63,476 nucleotides of DNA from an uncultured Eubacteriales bacterium (GTDB taxonomy: Bacteria > Bacillota > Clostridia > Peptostreptococcales > Anaerovoracaceae), in NCBI GenBank assembly GCA_902778585.1, contig CACYYD010000015.1:1-63476 (forward strand), read 5' to 3'. A program made the translations under genes and the position numbers. Below, piece after piece: positions 61,023 to 63,476 of the stretch (positions are counted from its first letter, which is position 1; every line of letters begins with the position of its first letter). Under the pieces are notes generated by a model, which was given only the letters and a program-made list of their open reading frames with translations, was not told the DNA's origin and ran no database searches.

Positions 61023-61931
61023 ATGATTTTTAAAGAAGTGAAGAAGAAAGATAATCTGACTGTGAACCGTGAAAATGCTGAACATGGGGATGTTTTTCTT
61101 CCTGTCAATAGCTATCATTGTCTGATTCCATTTACATATAGAGAACTTGCGCTGCACTGGCATGAGGAAATGGAAATCACATTTATACAGGAAGGAACTT
61201 CAGACTATAAGGTCGGAAAGGAAGAGTTTAAAGCAAATGCCGGAGACATCATACTGATACCGCCTTACTGCACTCATTCGGCATGTGAGATCCCGGGAAA
61301 GACCATGATATCTGATAGCATGGTGTTCCACCTTGATTATTTAGGTGCAAGTAATCAGGACCTTTCGGCGTATAAGTATCTCAGGCCAATGGCGGAAGGA
61401 CAGTTAGTGATGCAGGAAGTAATAAGAGAGTGTGATGCCGGCTATGAAGAAATTAAGGAGGCTTTTTTAGGAGCACTCGACTGCTTTAAAAACAAGCCAT
61501 CGTTTTATGAGATGCTATTGAAAGAACAACTGCTACATATCCTGATCCTTCTCTTCTCATATGGATATATAAGAGAGTCAGATGACAGCCATATAACTTC
61601 TGAGAATCGATGGCACATAAAGTCTGCGCTTGAGTTCATTGCAAACCATTACAGCGAAAAAATAAGCATTACGCAGTTGGCACATCTTGCAGGCTTCAGC
61701 GAGAATTATTTTATGAACCTTTTCCGCCAGTATGTTGGGATGAGTTGTGTTCAATATATAAATCACTACCGCATCCAGGAAGCAGCTCATGCACTTGAGG
61801 AAACTACCGGATCGGTTTCCGAGATTGCCATGCTCAATGGCTTTGATAACATCTCCTATTTCAACCTGCAATTCAAAAGAAGCTTTGGAATGACACCACG
61901 CGAATTCCGAAGAAACCAACTTAAATTGTAA
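61023..61931 (+). CDS. AraC family transcriptional regulator with cupin sensor domain
   Basis: 302 aa. The N-terminal cupin (about 25-120): ELALHWHEEMEITFIQEGTS and NAGDIILIPPYCTHSA. The C-terminal double HTH (about 200-298): HYSEKISITQLAHLAGFSEN, YFMNLFRQYVGMS and the second helix pair IAMLNGFDNISYFNLQFKRS, FGMTPREFRR. It should sense a sugar and activate the divergent alpha-glucosidase gene. No RBS of good form is seen before the ATG. A small hairpin (61927-61947) covers its stop codon. Confidence 0.9.
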   Translation: MIFKEVKKKDNLTVNRENAEHGDVFLPVNSYHCLIPFTYRELALHWHEEMEITFIQEGTSDYKVGKEEFKANAGDIILIPPYCTHSACEIPGKTMISDSMVFHLDYLGASNQDLSAYKYLRPMAEGQLVMQEVIRECDAGYEEIKEAFLGALDCFKNKPSFYEMLLKEQLLHILILLFSYGYIRESDDSHITSENRWHIKSALEFIANHYSEKISITQLAHLAGFSENYFMNLFRQYVGMSCVQYINHYRIQEAAHALEETTGSVSEIAMLNGFDNISYFNLQFKRSFGMTPREFRRNQLKL

Positions 61932-61947
61932 CGCAAAATGCGTTACA
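61927..61947 (+). terminator. Hairpin at the araC stop codon
   Basis: TGTAACGC, loop AAAAT, GCGTTACA: an 8-bp perfect stem overlapping the stop codon of the AraC gene. There is no T-run, so termination is uncertain. Confidence 0.4.
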
Positions 61948-61970
61948 GTTGCCGCGAGGAGGAAATATCA

Positions 61971-61997
61971 ATGGACAAGACTCCTTTATGTAAATGA
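61971..61997 (+). pseudogene. Truncated gene start at the islet's right end
   Basis: GAGGAGG, 8 bp, then ATG GAC AAG: the frame reads MDKTPLCK and stops where the TGATTAGATG arm repeat begins (61994). A strong RBS with only eight codons suggests that the first codons of a gene, once co-transcribed with the AraC regulator, were left when the right end was joined here. What the gene was cannot be told. Confidence 0.4.
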
Positions 61998-62016
61998 TTA
62001 GATGTGTGATTAGATG
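61994..62016 (+). repeat. Arm-type repeat near att copy 3
   Basis: Two TGATTAGATG words 12 bp apart, 60-80 bp before att copy 3, in the same relative place as at 59046-59069 before att copy 2. Confidence 0.65.
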
Positions 62017-62075
62017 AAAAAATGATGGCGTGCAACCTCCTCTCATTTTCAAGGCTTGCAGGCTGAGCGTCGCGA

Positions 62076-62099
62076 TTCGATCCCCCTACGCTCCACCAC
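62076..62099 (+). repeat. att direct repeat, copy 3
   Basis: Identical to copies 1 and 2. Right boundary of the whole integrated array; chromosome resumes after it. Confidence 0.88.
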
Positions 62100-62106
62100 A
62101 TAGTTC

Positions 62107-62138
62107 AGACCCGTTGGAATTCCAGCGGGTCTTTCTTT
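62107..62138 (+). terminator. Original tRNA-Ala terminator displaced by integration
   Basis: AGACCCGTTGG and CCAGCGGGTCT around AATT (one G-T pair), then TTCTTT. Related to, but more different from, the two copies at 47491 and 59218, as expected if this is the chromosomal version and those are the element's own. Confidence 0.65.
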
Positions 62139-62189
62139 ATGTTATACTTTTTGAGAGATGTACAAATCGGGATTCGCAGAGGTGAGGTT

Positions 62190-62639
62190 ATGAGCAAGGA
62201 TCAAATAAAAGAGTTCTATGAACAAGCAGACGAATACTGTTGTTTTATTGCTGAAAATGTGATTTCAGCCGATACAATTCCATCTGTAATGGAACTGCTG
62301 ATGAAACTCTATATATCTGTTATGAAGCTTCCTGAAACAGAACCGGAAACAATAGCGTCATTATCGGAAATTACAGAAGCTGTTCCGATCAGATTTGCTG
62401 AACAGATTCCTACGACATACTGGGAGATATTTGATCCGTATGCTGACAAAGATCCTGTATGTGGAGACCTGACTGAAGATCTTTCTGACATTGCTGCAGA
62501 TTTGAGAAACGGAATGAAGGAATATGAAGCTGGCAGATTCGGAAATGCAGTATTCGAGTGGAAATTTGGTTTGAATAACCATTGGGGTCAGCATATTGTA
62601 GATGCTTTGAGAGCATTACATGCTGCAAGATCCCGATAA
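62190..62639 (+). CDS. DUF5063-like protein
   Basis: 149 aa, soluble, acidic and helical. IKEFYEQADEYCCFIAENVI, YWEIFDPYADKDPVCGDLTE, DLSDIAADLRNGMKEYEAGR and EWKFGLNNHWGQHIVDALRA fit DUF5063, a family without known function. The frame is open from 62139, but the ATG at 62190 has GAGGTGAGG upstream. It is the first gene after the integrated array, so it presumably followed the tRNA before integration. Confidence 0.7.
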   Translation: MSKDQIKEFYEQADEYCCFIAENVISADTIPSVMELLMKLYISVMKLPETEPETIASLSEITEAVPIRFAEQIPTTYWEIFDPYADKDPVCGDLTEDLSDIAADLRNGMKEYEAGRFGNAVFEWKFGLNNHWGQHIVDALRALHAARSR

Positions 62640-62710
62640 CTTCCAGTTTGCATAAAGGGATATTCTGGAATCGTTGAAGAAGAACAAGATGAATATGTGA
62701 GAGATAGCTG

Positions 62711-63350
62711 ATGAAAGAAGAATGCTTAATCTGTAAAGCTCCGCTGGAATACCTTGAGACAGATGTTCTCATGGAATGCGAGATTTGCCAATTGCCATAC
62801 ACAGGGACTTGATTCCATTATCGGATTATGTATGAAGGAAAATTCAAAGAATCCGATAGCTATTATCGAAAAGATGATGGCGATGTCGTTCTGCCATATG
62901 CATGGGCCGGAACATCATGTTATGGTCGGAGCTGCCCTGCTTACAGCATATAAAAACGCAGGTGGAGACATTGACCTGCACAGCGCATTGATAGAAATGA
63001 TGAATCGTGGAAAAAGCGTTCCGGGTGGTGCGTGTGGATTCTGGGGAGCCTGCGGGGCAGGAATTAGTTCCGGCATGTTTATATCCATTATTTCAAAGTC
63101 CACACCTTTGGCTAATGAACCATTTGCGCTGTCACACAAGATGACGGCTGATTCGCTTGGACAGATCGGCGAAGTTGGAGGTCCGCGCTGCTGCAAGAGG
63201 GATTCATTCCTGTCCATCCTGGCAGCTATCGATTTTGTGAAGGCTCACTTTGGCATTGAGATGGAAAAACCGGAAGTTGTTTGCCGCTTTTCTGCACAGA
63301 ACAATCAGTGCATCGGTAAACGCTGTCCATTCTCGAAAGCAAATCATTGA
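62711..63350 (+). pseudogene. DUF5714 protein gene broken by an internal deletion
   Basis: The 5' part reads MKEECLICKAPLEYLETDVL then MECEICQLPYTGT and stops at 62810. From about 62795 the family continues in another frame: HTQGLDSIIGLCMKENSKNP, FCHMHGPEHHVMVGAALLTA, GGACGFWGACGAGISSGMFI, IGEVGGPRCCKRDSFL and CIGKRCPFSKANH. Between CEIC and CHTQG the usual CxxGHYVCDxCH zinc-finger half is missing. TTGCCA is found twice at the junction (62785-62790, 62792-62797), which suggests a short-repeat deletion that also shifted the frame. An alternative is internal start at 62754 or later giving a shortened protein. Confidence 0.7.
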
Positions 63351-63405
63351 TACAAATTCCAGTTTGACGGGATATCACTAAATCGGGATTTGAAGGAGTA
63401 TCACT

Positions 63406-63476
63406 ATGTGGTTTTTATTAGCGCTTGGTTCGGCAATCTTTGCCGCACTGACATCAATATTGGCAAAGATAGGAAT
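63406..63476 (+). CDS. EamA/DMT family transporter, N-terminus only
   Basis: An ATG at 63406 behind AAGGAG gives MWFLLALGSAIFAALTSILA followed by KIG, running off the window. This first membrane helix with the FAALTSILAKIG end is typical of EamA-family drug/metabolite transporters. Only 23 codons are visible. Confidence 0.6.
   Translation, partial: MWFLLALGSAIFAALTSILAKIG

Larger units (their letters stand above)
59128..62099. mobile_element. att-flanked islet without integrase (cis-mobilizable type, about 3 kb)
   Basis: Bounded by att copies 2 and 3. It carries an alpha-glucosidase and a divergent AraC regulator and no integrase, relaxase or replication gene. Its right end (61994-62099) closely matches that of the first element, and its left end carries a copy of the tRNA terminator, so both belong to the same integration system. 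The start of a gene at 61971 is cut off by the right arm, as expected after a deletion or recombination that removed the mobility genes. Confidence 0.7.

Overview
The window reads as chromosome of an anaerobic, low-to-mid GC Bacillota, most likely class Clostridia. Evidence for this is the tmk-holB-ricT(yaaT)-trmN6(yabB) gene order, class III fructose-bisphosphatase, a GlgC/GlgD pair, SPase II-type lipoproteins, a YlmH-like S4 protein and DUF3048/YitT/PrsW family proteins. The species cannot be fixed from the sequence alone.

Layout. (1) 1-97 is the end of an IS3-family insertion sequence that continues off the left edge. (2) 121-6325 holds an ABC exporter facing left, then a rightward housekeeping run: YitT, a small membrane protein, tmk, holB, ricT, trmN6. 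(3) 6390-7744 is a separately promoted pair of small membrane proteins, one with a histone-H1-like Lys/Ala tail. (4) 7770-24878 is a long collinear carbon and wall block: murA, class III fbp, a 31-residue membrane peptide, prsW, then a full glycogen cycle (glgB, glgP, glgC, glgD, glgA, and a GH13-GH77 debranching/glucanotransferase fusion), ending in a HAD-SGNH fusion. (5) 24901-40448 holds two complete oligopeptide ABC importers (BCDF-A and A-BCDF) around an M3 oligoendopeptidase, a peptide uptake and breakdown region. (6) 40452-47288 has a YlmH-like protein, a large hybrid sensor kinase, a DUF3048 lipoprotein (leftward) and a pyridoxamine kinase with a structured leader.

(7) 47413-62099 is the accessory region and the most interesting part. 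A tRNA-Ala(CGC) gene is followed by two elements in tandem, delimited by three copies of the 24-bp tRNA 3' end (47466, 59128, 62076). The first (about 11.7 kb) is an integrative mobilizable element: tyrosine integrase, RepA-type helicase, a sigma-like protein, MobV relaxase, then cargo (ECF sigma/anti-sigma, membrane XRE regulators, methyltransferase + GNAT, DinJ/YafQ toxin-antitoxin + GNAT). Its integrase lacks the segment that should carry the first catalytic arginine. The second (about 3 kb) has matching ends but no integrase. It carries an alpha-glucosidase and a divergent AraC regulator, like a cis-mobilizable islet. Both right ends share about 100 bp of arm sequence with TGATTAGATG repeats. 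The first element also holds two unexplained repeat systems: inverted 9-bp iterons in the repA/int overlap and three 29-bp dyads about 102 bp apart upstream of the sigma operon.

(8) 62100-63476 returns to chromosome: a DUF5063 protein, a DUF5714 gene broken by an internal deletion, and the start of an EamA transporter.

Functionally the chromosome part links peptide import and hydrolysis, gluconeogenesis (Fbp) and glycogen storage and turnover. The mobile alpha-glucosidase islet adds another alpha-glucan activity. All family calls were made by eye from motifs; no database search was run.
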